A stretch of DNA of 64,000 bases from Hormoscilla sp. GM7CHS1pb (GCA_014323675.1 JACONN010000002.1:2772001-2836000); one strand, 5' to 3'; positions 8,837-17,829 are shown, counted from the first letter of the stretch. Made by a program: numbers and translations. The notes: generated by a model not told the origin, from the letters alone.

Positions 8837-9445
8837 TTAACCGTCTTGCGGTTGACCTAGGGGAATTTTTAACCAAGTATTATGCTCTTTGGTTAAGACA
8901 CAATCGATTGTTGCATAAATACTGCCTTGTTTCCTCTGATAAACTACTTCTTTTTCCGAAAGTGATAGAGGATTTGTGTGCCATACTCCAGGGTGTATTG
9001 ATATGCCGCAACTCCCATCTGAATAAAGAGCTACAAAATCTTCAGGTTTGACATCTTCTTTAGGAGGAGCCAAAAGAAATATACTTGGTTCGCCATTTTT
9101 AGGGATAAAAGCTTCTCCTGCATCCAGATGGGCACTCAGCCAGTTTACCAGAACATATTTAGAGTTACTTCCTGGTTCGGATACAATCTTACCTGCAGCA
9201 CCGCCGCGAGCATTCTGATGACCAGCAGAAAATATAGTCGAACCCTCCCAATAAACTCTGAACTCCTCTTCGATAACGGTACCGTAACCTCCCTTGGAAA
9301 TTAGAGGTCGTTTTCCTGGAGCTGGCCATTTGCATAACTCTATTTTTGCATCTTCAAGATCCGTGAAGACAACTCCTAATCCCAGAGCATTTTGGGAATT
9401 CAACCTTTTTAAGGGAACATCATAGTAATTGACTGTGGCCGCCAT
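8837..9445 (-). CDS. Ureidoglycolate lyase-like (AllA-type) cupin protein
   Basis: A 202-residue protein with the AllA signature late in the chain: DGSCGISIHPGVWHTNPLSL (about residues 147-166), where the family's conserved His residues sit. AllA releases urea from ureidoglycolate, but distant homologues in biosynthetic clusters do other chemistry. The first 130 residues are poorly conserved relative to the family core. It lies 31 bp downstream of the asparagine synthetase and 30 bp upstream of the GBBH-like copy 2, clearly within the same run. A catabolic purine role is unlikely here, since no other allantoin gene is present. Confidence 0.6.
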   Translation of the reverse strand: MAATVNYYDVPLKRLNSQNALGLGVVFTDLEDAKIELCKWPAPGKRPLISKGGYGTVIEEEFRVYWEGSTIFSAGHQNARGGAAGKIVSEPGSNSKYVLVNWLSAHLDAGEAFIPKNGEPSIFLLAPPKEDVKPEDFVALYSDGSCGISIHPGVWHTNPLSLSEKEVVYQRKQGSIYATIDCVLTKEHNTWLKIPLGQPQDG

Positions 9446-9476
9446 TTTTTCTTGAATTTAACTAAGAATTGAACTG

Positions 9477-10958
9477 TTAATGGAAAGTTCGATCCCACTT
9501 GCCAACTAAGTTGACGGCAAATGGCTGAGGAAAATACTGCTCAAAAATCCTGTAGTAGAGTAATTCCTCCTTACTTTTTATGGGGTCTCCCCGAAAGCGT
9601 GCCCGATCGAAATCTTGGTCAGAAATGGTAGCCTCAGCGTGAGCTGCTAAAACTTTAGAGGAAGCACAACCATGAGCAAATTCCATCTTGTCTCGCCAAA
9701 CTATTTCTGGGGGTAAATAGTCTTCAAAAGCTTTACGGAGCAACCATTTTTCAATGCCAAATCTCTGGTAAAGCTTGAGAGTAGGATCTATAGTCAATGC
9801 CATTTCCACAAAGTCTAGATCTAGAAAAGGCACTCTTGCTTCTAAACCATGAGCCATTGTCATTCTGTCTAATTTTTGCAAGTTGAGATTATGTAATCCT
9901 TTAATCCGAAATACTAATTCTTGATTTAAAGTCTTGCCATCATTGTAATCAGCTAGATAACTATAGCCAGCAAACAACTCATCTGATGCGTCTCCTCCGA
10001 GAACCACTTTGACATATTGGCTAGCAAGATGAGATAGCAAGTAGGTAGGTACACAACTTCTTAACCAAGCGGCATCATAGGATTCAAAGTGGTAAATTAC
10101 CTCGGGTAGAACAGAAAGCATTTCTGCTTCTGAGTAAATATATTCGTGATGAATTGTTCCTAAATATTCTGCTACTAATCTTGCTGCTTTCAGATCGGGA
10201 GAGTTAGCAAATCCGGTGGAAAAAGAATGTAGTTCTGACATATCTCGCTTCATTAAGGCCGCAATGATGCTAGAATCGAGTCCTCCACTGAGAAATACTC
10301 CTACAGGAACGTCAGACATTAAACGCCTGCGGACACTTTGAGAAAGTCCTTGGCGAATTTTTTCTAAAATCACCTCTACATCTTCTAAAAACACATCGAC
10401 TTCGGGAAAATCGTAGTAGGATTGTAAACCCTCATTAGAATGGTAATAATGTCCTGGAGGAAACTCTTTAATTTGTTCGCCATGCTTTATTAAAGCTTTG
10501 ATTTCCGAAGCAAAAAATAAACCTTCTTCACTTTGAGCATAGTATAATGATTTAATGCCTAAGCGATCGCGCACGACAAAAAATTCCCGATCGCTAGCCA
10601 ATATCAAGCTAAACATACCCCTGAGTTTTTGAGGCATCTGAGTGCCAAACTTTTGGTATAGTGGTAGCAGAATTTCTGTATCGCTGTTCGTTGAAAAGTT
10701 GTAGTTTCCCTGCAAGCGATCGCGCCATTGTTGATGGTTATAAATTTCTCCGTTAGCAATAGCGTATAATTTGCTCTGCGGATCGTATAATGGTTGCTGT
10801 CCTCCTTCTACATCAATAATGGCAAGACGATTATGTCCTAAAGCATAGTTTTCCTGGCAAATGCTACTAGTCCCATCCGGTCCGCGATGAGCTAAGATTG
10901 ACAAGGCGTCTTCAAAGCCTGGTAAATTTGAGCCAAAAAATCCAACTATTCCACACAT
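9477..10958 (-). CDS. Glutamine-hydrolysing asparagine synthetase-like amidotransferase
   Basis: A 493-residue class II amidotransferase. Cys2 is the N-terminal nucleophile (MCGIVGFFG), with RGPDG and NGEIYNH in the glutaminase domain (residues 1 to about 190). The synthetase domain has the pyrophosphatase loop VFLSGGLDSS and GGDASDELFAGY. It is shorter than most housekeeping AsnB proteins. In this setting the enzyme may amidate a carboxylate of the pathway product rather than make free asparagine, though supply of Asn cannot be excluded. About 200 bp separate it from panD upstream; that gap holds only A/T-rich sequence with weak inverted repeats. Confidence 0.85.
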   Translation of the reverse strand: MCGIVGFFGSNLPGFEDALSILAHRGPDGTSSICQENYALGHNRLAIIDVEGGQQPLYDPQSKLYAIANGEIYNHQQWRDRLQGNYNFSTNSDTEILLPLYQKFGTQMPQKLRGMFSLILASDREFFVVRDRLGIKSLYYAQSEEGLFFASEIKALIKHGEQIKEFPPGHYYHSNEGLQSYYDFPEVDVFLEDVEVILEKIRQGLSQSVRRRLMSDVPVGVFLSGGLDSSIIAALMKRDMSELHSFSTGFANSPDLKAARLVAEYLGTIHHEYIYSEAEMLSVLPEVIYHFESYDAAWLRSCVPTYLLSHLASQYVKVVLGGDASDELFAGYSYLADYNDGKTLNQELVFRIKGLHNLNLQKLDRMTMAHGLEARVPFLDLDFVEMALTIDPTLKLYQRFGIEKWLLRKAFEDYLPPEIVWRDKMEFAHGCASSKVLAAHAEATISDQDFDRARFRGDPIKSKEELLYYRIFEQYFPQPFAVNLVGKWDRTFH

Positions 10959-11160
10959 ATCTTTATAGTCAAGGTAACCTCAAGGCTTTCCATCGCAATT
11001 GGACTTTTGTCCTACTTGTCTAGCTTTTCGGAATTAGGGAACTCCCAATAAATAATCCTCCAGAATTATCCAGCGGTCTATATACACCGCTTGGTACGAC
11101 GAGCGGGCATTGGATAATTTATTTTTTGGGACTTTCTTATCATATCGCCCAATCCCCGTT

Positions 11161-11625
11161 TCACACCTCTACCATAAGTGGTAAATTAGTCAATTTTTTC
11201 CCGTTCGCAGTTTCATAACCATTGTAGTCCAATGTCTCCCCATTAGGCGTGAGAGTCTGGTAGAATACTTCCCTCACTTGGTTGTTTTCGTCGGCGATCA
11301 GCACCCGCGCCCGGTGTCCAGTACCCATGACTTCCGAGCGATCGCAATATTCGTTTGCCCAAATTATCAAGGTATCTCCTGGTTTGCACAATAGAGCACC
11401 ACCACCATTGGGACAAATTTGTCCGCTTCCTGCCAGTCCTGGCAGCACATAAGTAGACCACCGGTTCCCATTGTCAATGTTGACAATTTCCACTTCTTCT
11501 AGGGGGATAATTCCCACTTTGTCCAGTAGTTCCTGGTCGATAGTGATGCTACCTACATAGTGCCGGTTGGCTTCAGTTACGCGGACGCGATGCAGCTTTG
11601 CATGCATGAGCTTTATTGTTCCCAT
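11161..11625 (-). CDS. panD: Aspartate 1-decarboxylase (pyruvoyl type)
   Basis: A 154-residue PanD, which makes beta-alanine from L-aspartate. The self-cleavage site that generates the pyruvoyl group is visible as HYVG25-S26ITID, following the conserved [10 protein letters not shown]. Further family landmarks are [12 protein letters not shown] and GAxxRLxxxGD-type features ([16 protein letters not shown]). It is slightly longer than the usual 115-140 residues because of its C-terminal tail. Its place between a methyltransferase and an amidotransferase, away from panB/panC, suggests that beta-alanine is a building block for the local pathway. If it is the only panD in the genome, it would also serve coenzyme A. 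Confidence 0.9.
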   Translation of the reverse strand: MGTIKLMHAKLHRVRVTEANRHYVGSITIDQELLDKVGIIPLEEVEIVNIDNGNRWSTYVLPGLAGSGQICPNGGGALLCKPGDTLIIWANEYCDRSEVMGTGHRARVLIADENNQVREVFYQTLTPNGETLDYNGYETANGKKLTNLPLMVEV

Positions 11626-11670
11626 GTTCTCTCTTTTCTCCTGACTTCAGTTTTTTCGACCAATCGAAAA

Positions 11671-13068
11671 CTACTTCTTTTGGAATACCATAGCATACAT
11701 GGGTTCCGTCTCGAAAATTGTAAATTCCTCTCGGCTGATTAAACTCCAAGGGAGTTCGGACATTACCTGGTGCAATACAGCATTATTTTCTTGGTAGTCC
11801 ACGCGCACTGTGAGTACAAAGTATCCGCCTGATTTTAACATGGTATTGAGGTTGCGCAAACCCTCCGGACTGGCGTGACCAAAGGTAAATACCCCTACCG
11901 CTATTATAGCACCAAAGCTGTTCGGAGGGCAACCCTTTATTTCTGCTTCTAGCTTCCCTTGATACAGGGCTTGATAAACCCCCTTTTTTCTGGCCACTTC
12001 TAGCATTTCTGACGAGAGGTCGATCGCCGTTATCTTGCTATAGCCCAGTTCCCCCAGGGCCTCCCCCACCATTCCCGTACCGGCCCCTGCATCTAGTATA
12101 CTCGCTTCTTTATCGGACAGCACTTTGGCTAAGGCTCTGGCTGATTTAATTGGACTGATGCGATAGGGTCGATCTAATTCTGCATCGTATATGCGCGACC
12201 ACGCATCGTATCTTGACTGCAACTTTTGGGTGTCCTTGGTTTCGTAGATCCAGGACAGGCGATCTCTCACTTTTTCTCCCACAAAGAAACTCCATCCCAG
12301 TTCCTTAACAGCAATAGCCTCGCACATTTTCTCATATGCTGCACTCAGTTCTGGATATTGCGGCTTAGCTAGCTGGGAGAGAGACTCATAGCTTTTGTGC
12401 AGATGTTCGCTTAAGTCTTCTGACTCCAATACCATCAACCCTAGCTGACTCAATACATCGATATATTCCGACTGGCTGTAGGTTGGTTCAAATAACAGGC
12501 GATCATATACGTATTTTCGCCCTTGTTCTGTTATCTCTTTTACTGGCGTTACCAGATCGTCAAATATCAATATCCCCCCTTCTTTGAGTACCCGATGAAT
12601 TTCCTGCAACCCCCTATAGCGATCGTGAACGTGGTATATTGTTGCTTGACTCCATACATGAGTAAATTCACCCTCGGCGAAGGGCAGATTCGTCACCGAC
12701 TCTTTCTCGAATTCTAGCTGCAATTCGGGATTTTCCCTGGCCTTTGCTCTGGCATTGTCAATGCGAACCTGACTAATATCAATTCCTACCACCGAGCATC
12801 CCCTCTGCTGGGCCAACCAGATCGCCGTATTTCCATTTCCGCAACCGATATCCAAGACGCGAGATGATGCATCTATGCCACTTAAGGATAGCATATATTC
12901 GTTCCAGCGCTGGCAGGCGGGGATAAATTCTGCTGCCGATGCTTGGGTTTCCTCCTCGAAATAACCCCAGTGCAGACTCCCTTCTGAGTCCCAAAAACTT
13001 CGGTATAGACTGTCTTCGGCATCATAAAATGCTTCAGTCTCCGCTTCTGTGAACTTGCTTTTTGTCAT
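11671..13068 (-). CDS. Tandem two-domain SAM methyltransferase (sarcosine/dimethylglycine MT-like plus second domain)
   Basis: A 465-residue protein with two class I methyltransferase domains. Domain 1 (about 1-270) starts with YDAEDSLYRSFW and HWGYF, features of glycine/sarcosine/dimethylglycine N-methyltransferases, and has motif I VLDIGCGNGNTAIWLA. Domain 2 (about 285-465) opens with RYDAWSRIYD and has motif I ILDAGAGTGMVGEAL. I chose ATG 13068; the longer frame runs into the 3' end of a decayed reductase gene. Together with PanD (46 bp downstream), domain 1 suggests N-methylation of beta-alanine or a related amine towards a betaine, which would suit the two GBBH-like enzymes. This is inference. 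Confidence 0.8.
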   Translation of the reverse strand: MTKSKFTEAETEAFYDAEDSLYRSFWDSEGSLHWGYFEEETQASAAEFIPACQRWNEYMLSLSGIDASSRVLDIGCGNGNTAIWLAQQRGCSVVGIDISQVRIDNARAKARENPELQLEFEKESVTNLPFAEGEFTHVWSQATIYHVHDRYRGLQEIHRVLKEGGILIFDDLVTPVKEITEQGRKYVYDRLLFEPTYSQSEYIDVLSQLGLMVLESEDLSEHLHKSYESLSQLAKPQYPELSAAYEKMCEAIAVKELGWSFFVGEKVRDRLSWIYETKDTQKLQSRYDAWSRIYDAELDRPYRISPIKSARALAKVLSDKEASILDAGAGTGMVGEALGELGYSKITAIDLSSEMLEVARKKGVYQALYQGKLEAEIKGCPPNSFGAIIAVGVFTFGHASPEGLRNLNTMLKSGGYFVLTVRVDYQENNAVLHQVMSELPWSLISREEFTIFETEPMYAMVFQKK

Positions 13069-13073
13069 CTTTA

Positions 13074-13560
13074 GACCATCTCTTTTACTATATCCCCCAG
13101 GGTTTCTGCTACGGAACGGGGTTGCCAACCCAATTCCTTTCGCGCCTTACTCGCCTCCACCCGCACATTTATATAGTGCTCGCTCCAGACTCAGGGGTTG
13201 TTGCCACGATAACAGCCTTTTTATAGGATCTAGCAGGTTCCCTATTACTCGCACCAATGGTTTTTGTTCCTCTGCCGGTACTGCTATCCCTGTCTTCTTG
13301 CCTAGGATATCAAACATTTCGTATGTTTTCAAGTCTCCCGCCGAAATAATGTAATATTCTCCTGGTTTCCCCCTGCTGCTGCTAATATCATCCCCTTAAT
13401 TAGATCCTCAACATGGACAATGCCCGATCTGGCATCAGTCTCCCCTTGAGGAATTGGGCAATTACCGGACCCAAAGTCATCTGCACCCATTATTCCCGAT
13501 AGTAACAGACTTACTACTGGCAACCCCTCCCTGGCATATTCATCCACTAACTGTTGCGCT
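13074..13560 (-). pseudogene. Decayed partial copy of the adjacent NAD-dependent reductase gene
   Basis: The segment is clearly homologous to the 3' half of the intact gene at 14356-15336: both contain GLPVVSLLxSGIMG, GIVHVxDLxKGMILAAAGG, a kinase-like EMF(E/D)ILGK(E/K)TGI stretch, and the ending GWQPRSVAETLGDIVKEM. Here the frame is broken at least twice. Homology starts abruptly at 13560 (at DEF/YARQGLPV) and runs to the end of the gene, so this is a partial duplication. The GH19 gene lies between the two copies. Its 3' end abuts the methyltransferase start. Confidence 0.85.
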
Positions 13561-13569
13561 AAATATATA

Positions 13570-13611
13570 GAGAGGTTTGACTGCTGACTAAGTGGGGCAG
13601 TTAAACCTCTC
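13570..13611. terminator. 15-bp hairpin between GH19 and the reductase remnant
   Basis: Arms GAGAGGTTTGACTGC (13570-13584) and GCAGTTAAACCTCTC (13597-13611) pair over 15 positions with one G-T wobble and a 12-base loop. It sits 18 bp past the GH19 stop and marks the exact left edge of the reductase duplication. It could terminate the upstream operon. No clear T-run follows. Confidence 0.5.
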
Positions 13612-13628
13612 GACTCGCGATCCCTTTT

Positions 13629-14279
13629 CTACGCAACAGCCCCAGAGTTGTGTAAGGCCTGTCCGAATTTCTTAGCATAGCCCTCTATTTTTTCAGCCTG
13701 ATCCAAACCATTGATGATTTTTCTGGCATGGTAGTAATCAACAATTTGTCCTTTTTCTGGATCCCCGATGTAGTTTTTCAAAGCCTTACCGGTGAATATC
13801 CCCAAGAACATGCCATAGAACATGATGACAGCTGCATATCGATCGTCCATCACTGCCTCTGGATCTTTAGTGAAATCATGGCTGTCGGGGTAAAATTCAC
13901 GGACTATCGGCGTCATTTTCGTATAGTTACGACGTCCAGTAAGCTGCACATAGCCCCGACCCCGAAACTTAGCTCCGTCTCCAGATTGATTGTTGCCCAG
14001 GTCAGCTCTATCTTCGTAGTAGCGTGTGAAGTATGCAACAGTTCCATACTCGGAGATAGGTTGCATTGTAAATGCCGTCTCGTGGTAGGTTGTCGCCAAC
14101 ATGTAGGCCAACCATCCGATGCTACGGATTTCCCAGTTGACCTTAAACTCACCTACAGGTTGCACCGGTGGTTCTTCCCAAAAGTTCAGGATTGCTTCCA
14201 TTCCCTCGACCTGGTTTTGACTCAATTTTCCATGAAACAAGTGATTGCGAACATCGTTGTAAAATACTGCTCTATCCAT
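13629..14279 (-). CDS. Glycoside hydrolase family 19 / endolysin-like protein
   Basis: A 216-residue protein with the GH19 (chitinase or phage-type lysozyme) fold. TTYHETAFTMQPISEYG (about residues 63-79) carries the first catalytic Glu, and FRGRGYVQLTGRRNYTKM is the family's substrate-cleft motif. No signal peptide is visible, so it is either cytoplasmic or exported by another route. It has a good ribosome site (AGGAGA before ATG 14279). It lies between the intact reductase gene and its decayed copy, as if inserted or trapped in a duplication, and need not share the pathway. Confidence 0.75.
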   Translation of the reverse strand: MDRAVFYNDVRNHLFHGKLSQNQVEGMEAILNFWEEPPVQPVGEFKVNWEIRSIGWLAYMLATTYHETAFTMQPISEYGTVAYFTRYYEDRADLGNNQSGDGAKFRGRGYVQLTGRRNYTKMTPIVREFYPDSHDFTKDPEAVMDDRYAAVIMFYGMFLGIFTGKALKNYIGDPEKGQIVDYYHARKIINGLDQAEKIEGYAKKFGQALHNSGAVA

Positions 14280-14355
14280 CGGGACTCTCCTGGCTTAGTG
14301 AATACTAGATAACTCCGCACAGTCCAGCTGTGGAAACAAGAATATTATAGCACTA

Positions 14356-15336
14356 TTATCTACTATCTCCTGCTTCTTGCATCTCTTTGACAATATCCCC
14401 CAGGGTTTCTGCTACCGAACGGGGTTGCCAACCTAATTCCTGACGCGCTTTACTCGCGTCTACCCGCACGCACCTGTCATATATATAATGTACTCGCTCC
14501 CGACTCAGGGGTGGCTGCCATGAAAACAGCCTTCCTATGGGATCTAATACATTTCCTAACAATCTGACTATCGGTTTAGGAGCTTCACCCGGTACTTTTA
14601 TTCCCGTCTCCTTGCCTAGGATCTCAAACATTTCCCTGGTTTTTAAGTCCCCAGCTGAAATTATGTAATATTCTCCTGGTTTCCCCCCTGCTGCTGCTAA
14701 TATCATCCCCTTAACTAAATCGTCAACATGAACAATGCCTGTGATGCGATCGCCCCCCGCCCACAGTTTTAAATTCCCTTGCATAAATTGGGCAATTACG
14801 GGACCGAAATGGGGGTCATCTCCACCCATAATTCCCGATGGTAACAGACTTACTACTGGCAAACCCTGCCTGGCAAATTCATCCACTAACTGTTGCGCTC
14901 GATATTTCGTGCGATCGTATGCTGAAGCAAAGTCCTTCTGCTTCCTGGTAAATGTTTCATTTACCACCTCTCCTTTTGTATCCCCGAATACCCCGATCGT
15001 GCTACAATAAACTAGCTTTTGCACCCCAGCAGCTTGAGCAACTTCCAAGACTGCGCGGGTTCCCTCCACATTTACCTTTTCCATTTCCGCAGCATTAACC
15101 AACCCTAATTCTACATAAGCTGCCGTATGAAAAACCCAGTCTACAGACGCGATCGCATCTAAGAGTGCTTTTCTGTCAGTGATATCTCCGTAAACTAATT
15201 TTACCTGACAACCTTGCAGACGCTTTAAATTGCTAGTTTGGCGGACCAAACCTATTACTTCATCACCCGGTGCAGCTAACTCTTTCACCAAGTGAGAGCC
15301 AGTAAATCCGTTAGCTCCAGTTACCAGTACTTTCAT
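14356..15336 (-). CDS. NAD(P)-dependent epimerase/reductase, ceramide reductase (CerR)-like
   Basis: A 326-residue extended short-chain dehydrogenase with the nucleotide-binding TGANGFTGSHL at residues 7-17 and the catalytic Y-x3-K in SAYDRTKYRAQ (about residues 138-148). Its start overlaps the stop of the GNAT gene by four bases (ATGA), so the two are translationally coupled. In Caulobacter-type ceramide synthesis an enzyme of this superfamily (CerR) reduces the N-acylated 3-keto intermediate. The same trio of enzyme types here makes that the leading hypothesis. A general reductase role on another beta-keto product of the oxoamine synthase remains possible. Confidence 0.75.
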   Translation of the reverse strand: MKVLVTGANGFTGSHLVKELAAPGDEVIGLVRQTSNLKRLQGCQVKLVYGDITDRKALLDAIASVDWVFHTAAYVELGLVNAAEMEKVNVEGTRAVLEVAQAAGVQKLVYCSTIGVFGDTKGEVVNETFTRKQKDFASAYDRTKYRAQQLVDEFARQGLPVVSLLPSGIMGGDDPHFGPVIAQFMQGNLKLWAGGDRITGIVHVDDLVKGMILAAAGGKPGEYYIISAGDLKTREMFEILGKETGIKVPGEAPKPIVRLLGNVLDPIGRLFSWQPPLSRERVHYIYDRCVRVDASKARQELGWQPRSVAETLGDIVKEMQEAGDSR

Positions 15337-16460
15337 AAACCCTTTTCGTAGATGCGATAGGTTTTATATATTTTACCACCCGATGCTTCGATCAGCTTGC
15401 GGGAGGGCATGTTATCTTCTAAAATCCAGGATAATTCTGCCCTTTTGTAAGGTTTCCCCTTTTTGCTGCCCCCTTGCATGCCCAGATAAATTAAGGCCAG
15501 GGGCACCATTTTCCGGCGATATTCTGGTAGAGAAGACATGGCAGGCACTCTTGCTCGGTCTATCTGGCGACGATACCAGAGAAATTTCAATATGCCCAGC
15601 CAGTTTAGCTTCCCATTTACATGTTTCAGGGCAATGTTGTAGTCTGGTAGCCCCATCCAAAAGCCGATCATTTTCCCATTATCTTCCGCCACTGGAAAAA
15701 TATCCGGATCCACTAGCTGTTGCAAGTCCTGCGCTTCTTCGAGAAACTCTTCCTCCGTGCGGGGGGTGGAACTCCAGTTCGGGGCAAAGGATGTGGTAAA
15801 TAGATGGTATAGACTGCGGCAGTCTTGCTGAAATCCTTCGCCTTTCGTGCGGATGGGGCGAAAGGTAATGCCGGACTGACAAGCAATGCGATAGCCCTTT
15901 TCAAATTTGGGGTCTAGAGGTTTGTCCACATCAAAGTTATAGGCATAGGCATCCTTAGCTTTTTGCCAGCCATCTCTCACCATATATTCCCCATAGTAAG
16001 GCGGGTTGTAAGGCATCATCATCATTGCTGGAGAGTCAAACCCATCTACCAATAATAAACAATTGTTGTGGGTTGACAGGTCGATCGGGCCCCGGGCCAC
16101 GACCATCCCCCGATCGCGCAACCAGCTGATTGCTGTTTCTAATAGTCCCTTAGCAATGCTGAAATCTTCCACGCATTCAAAAAAACCAAACAAACCTATT
16201 TGCTTACCTTCCCGTTCTATTAGTCGTTGATTAATAGCAGCGACTATGCGCCCCAGGGGTTGTCCCCCCTCGGAAATGGCAATAAATTGTTGTAATTGAC
16301 CGTACTCAAAGAAGGGGTTGGTCGAGTTAAACTGTTTAGCCACACTGCTACGCAGGGGCGGCACCCATAATGGATCGTTTTTATATACTCTCCCTGGCAC
16401 ATCCAGAAATAATTCTCGATCTGCTGGGGTAGTGACAGGGGCGATCGTAAATTTAGTCAT
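15333..16460 (-). CDS. Long GNAT-family acyltransferase, bacterial ceramide synthase (bCerS)-like
   Basis: A 375-residue protein of a large GNAT subfamily: FLDVPGRVYKNDPLWVPPLR near the N-terminus, QPLGRIVAAIN, LFGFFECVEDFSIAKGLLETA, and RAELSWILEDNMPSRKLIEASG near the end. This architecture matches the acyltransferase annotated as bacterial ceramide synthase in Caulobacter, which N-acylates 3-ketosphinganine. It is unlike small GNAT acetyltransferases. It overlaps the downstream reductase by 4 bp and follows the oxoamine synthase by 79 bp. Confidence in the family is high; the exact acceptor is inferred from its neighbours. Confidence 0.75.
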   Translation of the reverse strand: MTKFTIAPVTTPADRELFLDVPGRVYKNDPLWVPPLRSSVAKQFNSTNPFFEYGQLQQFIAISEGGQPLGRIVAAINQRLIEREGKQIGLFGFFECVEDFSIAKGLLETAISWLRDRGMVVARGPIDLSTHNNCLLLVDGFDSPAMMMMPYNPPYYGEYMVRDGWQKAKDAYAYNFDVDKPLDPKFEKGYRIACQSGITFRPIRTKGEGFQQDCRSLYHLFTTSFAPNWSSTPRTEEEFLEEAQDLQQLVDPDIFPVAEDNGKMIGFWMGLPDYNIALKHVNGKLNWLGILKFLWYRRQIDRARVPAMSSLPEYRRKMVPLALIYLGMQGGSKKGKPYKRAELSWILEDNMPSRKLIEASGGKIYKTYRIYEKGL

Positions 16461-16539
16461 TAGCTATGAGCTAAATAGACAACAAATGCGCTCAGCGCAA
16501 CAACTTGCCGCTGAAGCGCAACAACTCTGGCTTCTCGAA

Positions 16540-17829
16540 TTATCCAGCAGGAATCATGGTTTTCGGTTTAATGATAGCATCTCGCACTGCGATCATCGCC
16601 TCTATGAGACTATCCATGTCCTGCTTGGTATGGAGGGCATTGGCGGTGATGCGCAGGCGGGGTTTGGCAATAAACCAGATGGGTGAAAGCCAAATTCCGT
16701 GCTTTTCCAGCATTTGTCTGCCAAATTCTTTGGGATCGAGTTCTGCTGGCATCAGTACGGGAATCACATTGGTTTCGCCAATGGGGTGGAAATTAGCTTC
16801 TAGTAGGCGCGTACGCAGGTAGCGAGCATTTTCCTGGAGAGTTTGCACCCGTTCGGACTGGCGACGTACTTGACGGATACTCTCCAAAGCAGCGGCGGTA
16901 GTCGGCGCTGGCAGAGAAATGGTGCCGATGGAAGTGGGGGAGACATCCAGCAAATCAATCAGTTCGGGCAGGTCAGAACTAATTGCGGCCCCCGCTGAGG
17001 CGGCAAACTTAGAGAAGGTAGTCATGATAATCGGCACTACCTCCTTTGCGATCGCATCTTGGGGTAAAATGCCAAAATGTTCGTAAATGCCTCTACCCGT
17101 GGCTCCGATCGCCCCGCTAGCATGGGCCTCATCCATCACCAGCACGCTGCCGGGATAGTTTTGCATCACATCCAGCATTTCTGGTAGAGGGGCGATATCC
17201 CCGTCCATTGAAAACACCGCATCGGAAATCACCATTATCCGATCGCCCGGTTTGACATAGCGACGCAGTTTGCGGGCCAGATCCTGAACATCGCAGTGAC
17301 GGTAGGGTTTGACTCGCACCTCTGGAGAGTGACCGAACACCTTGCCCGAACGAGTGTTAGCATTGACCACTGCCGATACGATACAGCCGTGGTTGAGCAC
17401 ATCGGTAAGTATTAAGGTCTCGCGGGTATGCTGAAAACCGGGAACTGGCATAGCCAAGTGACAGAAAGCATCCATCAAGGCTTGCATTGCCATCCAGGCA
17501 TTTAAGAATAGCTGGGTGTGGGGCAGATGCTTGAAAGCCGATATTTCGGACTCCAACTGTCTGTGCAGGTCGATGCGACCGCTCAAGACCGAAGTCGAAC
17601 TATTGGAAGTGCCATACTGGATAATGGCATCTATGGCCGCTTGCTTGACTGCTTCTTCCTGAACTAAACCCAATACATCATTCGTGCAGAAGGTGAGAAC
17701 GCTGTGCCGCTTGCCCGTTTCGGGCTCTTCGATCTCAATTATATTCCCCTGCTTGCCATGACAAATATACTTATCGGGATAAAGCCCGGCGTTAGTCAGC
17801 TGCTGAACATATTCTTTAACAACTTGCAC
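16540..17829 (-). CDS. Alpha-oxoamine synthase, serine palmitoyltransferase-like
   Basis: A 429-residue PLP enzyme of the alpha-oxoamine synthase family, which condenses an amino acid with an acyl thioester. PLP contacts are visible: H147 in DVLNHGCIV, D233 and H236 in VMDEAHASGAIG, and Lys274 in TTFSKFAAS. The start is GTG 17829, behind a clear AGGAG. BioF, Kbl and serine palmitoyltransferase share these motifs. The assignment to a ceramide-type enzyme rests on the neighbouring long GNAT and reductase genes and the absence of biotin genes. The acyl donor could be an acyl-ACP or acyl-CoA; no dedicated carrier gene adjoins it. Confidence 0.8.
   Translation of the reverse strand: MQVVKEYVQQLTNAGLYPDKYICHGKQGNIIEIEEPETGKRHSVLTFCTNDVLGLVQEEAVKQAAIDAIIQYGTSNSSTSVLSGRIDLHRQLESEISAFKHLPHTQLFLNAWMAMQALMDAFCHLAMPVPGFQHTRETLILTDVLNHGCIVSAVVNANTRSGKVFGHSPEVRVKPYRHCDVQDLARKLRRYVKPGDRIMVISDAVFSMDGDIAPLPEMLDVMQNYPGSVLVMDEAHASGAIGATGRGIYEHFGILPQDAIAKEVVPIIMTTFSKFAASAGAAISSDLPELIDLLDVSPTSIGTISLPAPTTAAALESIRQVRRQSERVQTLQENARYLRTRLLEANFHPIGETNVIPVLMPAELDPKEFGRQMLEKHGIWLSPIWFIAKPRLRITANALHTKQDMDSLIEAMIAVRDAIIKPKTMIPAG

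Noticed and set aside
13570..13611. Attachment site of an integrated element around the GH19 gene
   Set aside because: The hairpin marks the edge of the duplication, but I see no integrase, no direct repeat pair and no phage gene besides the GH19 enzyme.
16540..17829. Biotin synthesis enzyme BioF
   Set aside because: Shared oxoamine-synthase motifs fit BioF, but the neighbours are a ceramide-synthase-type GNAT and a CerR-like reductase, and there is no other biotin gene.
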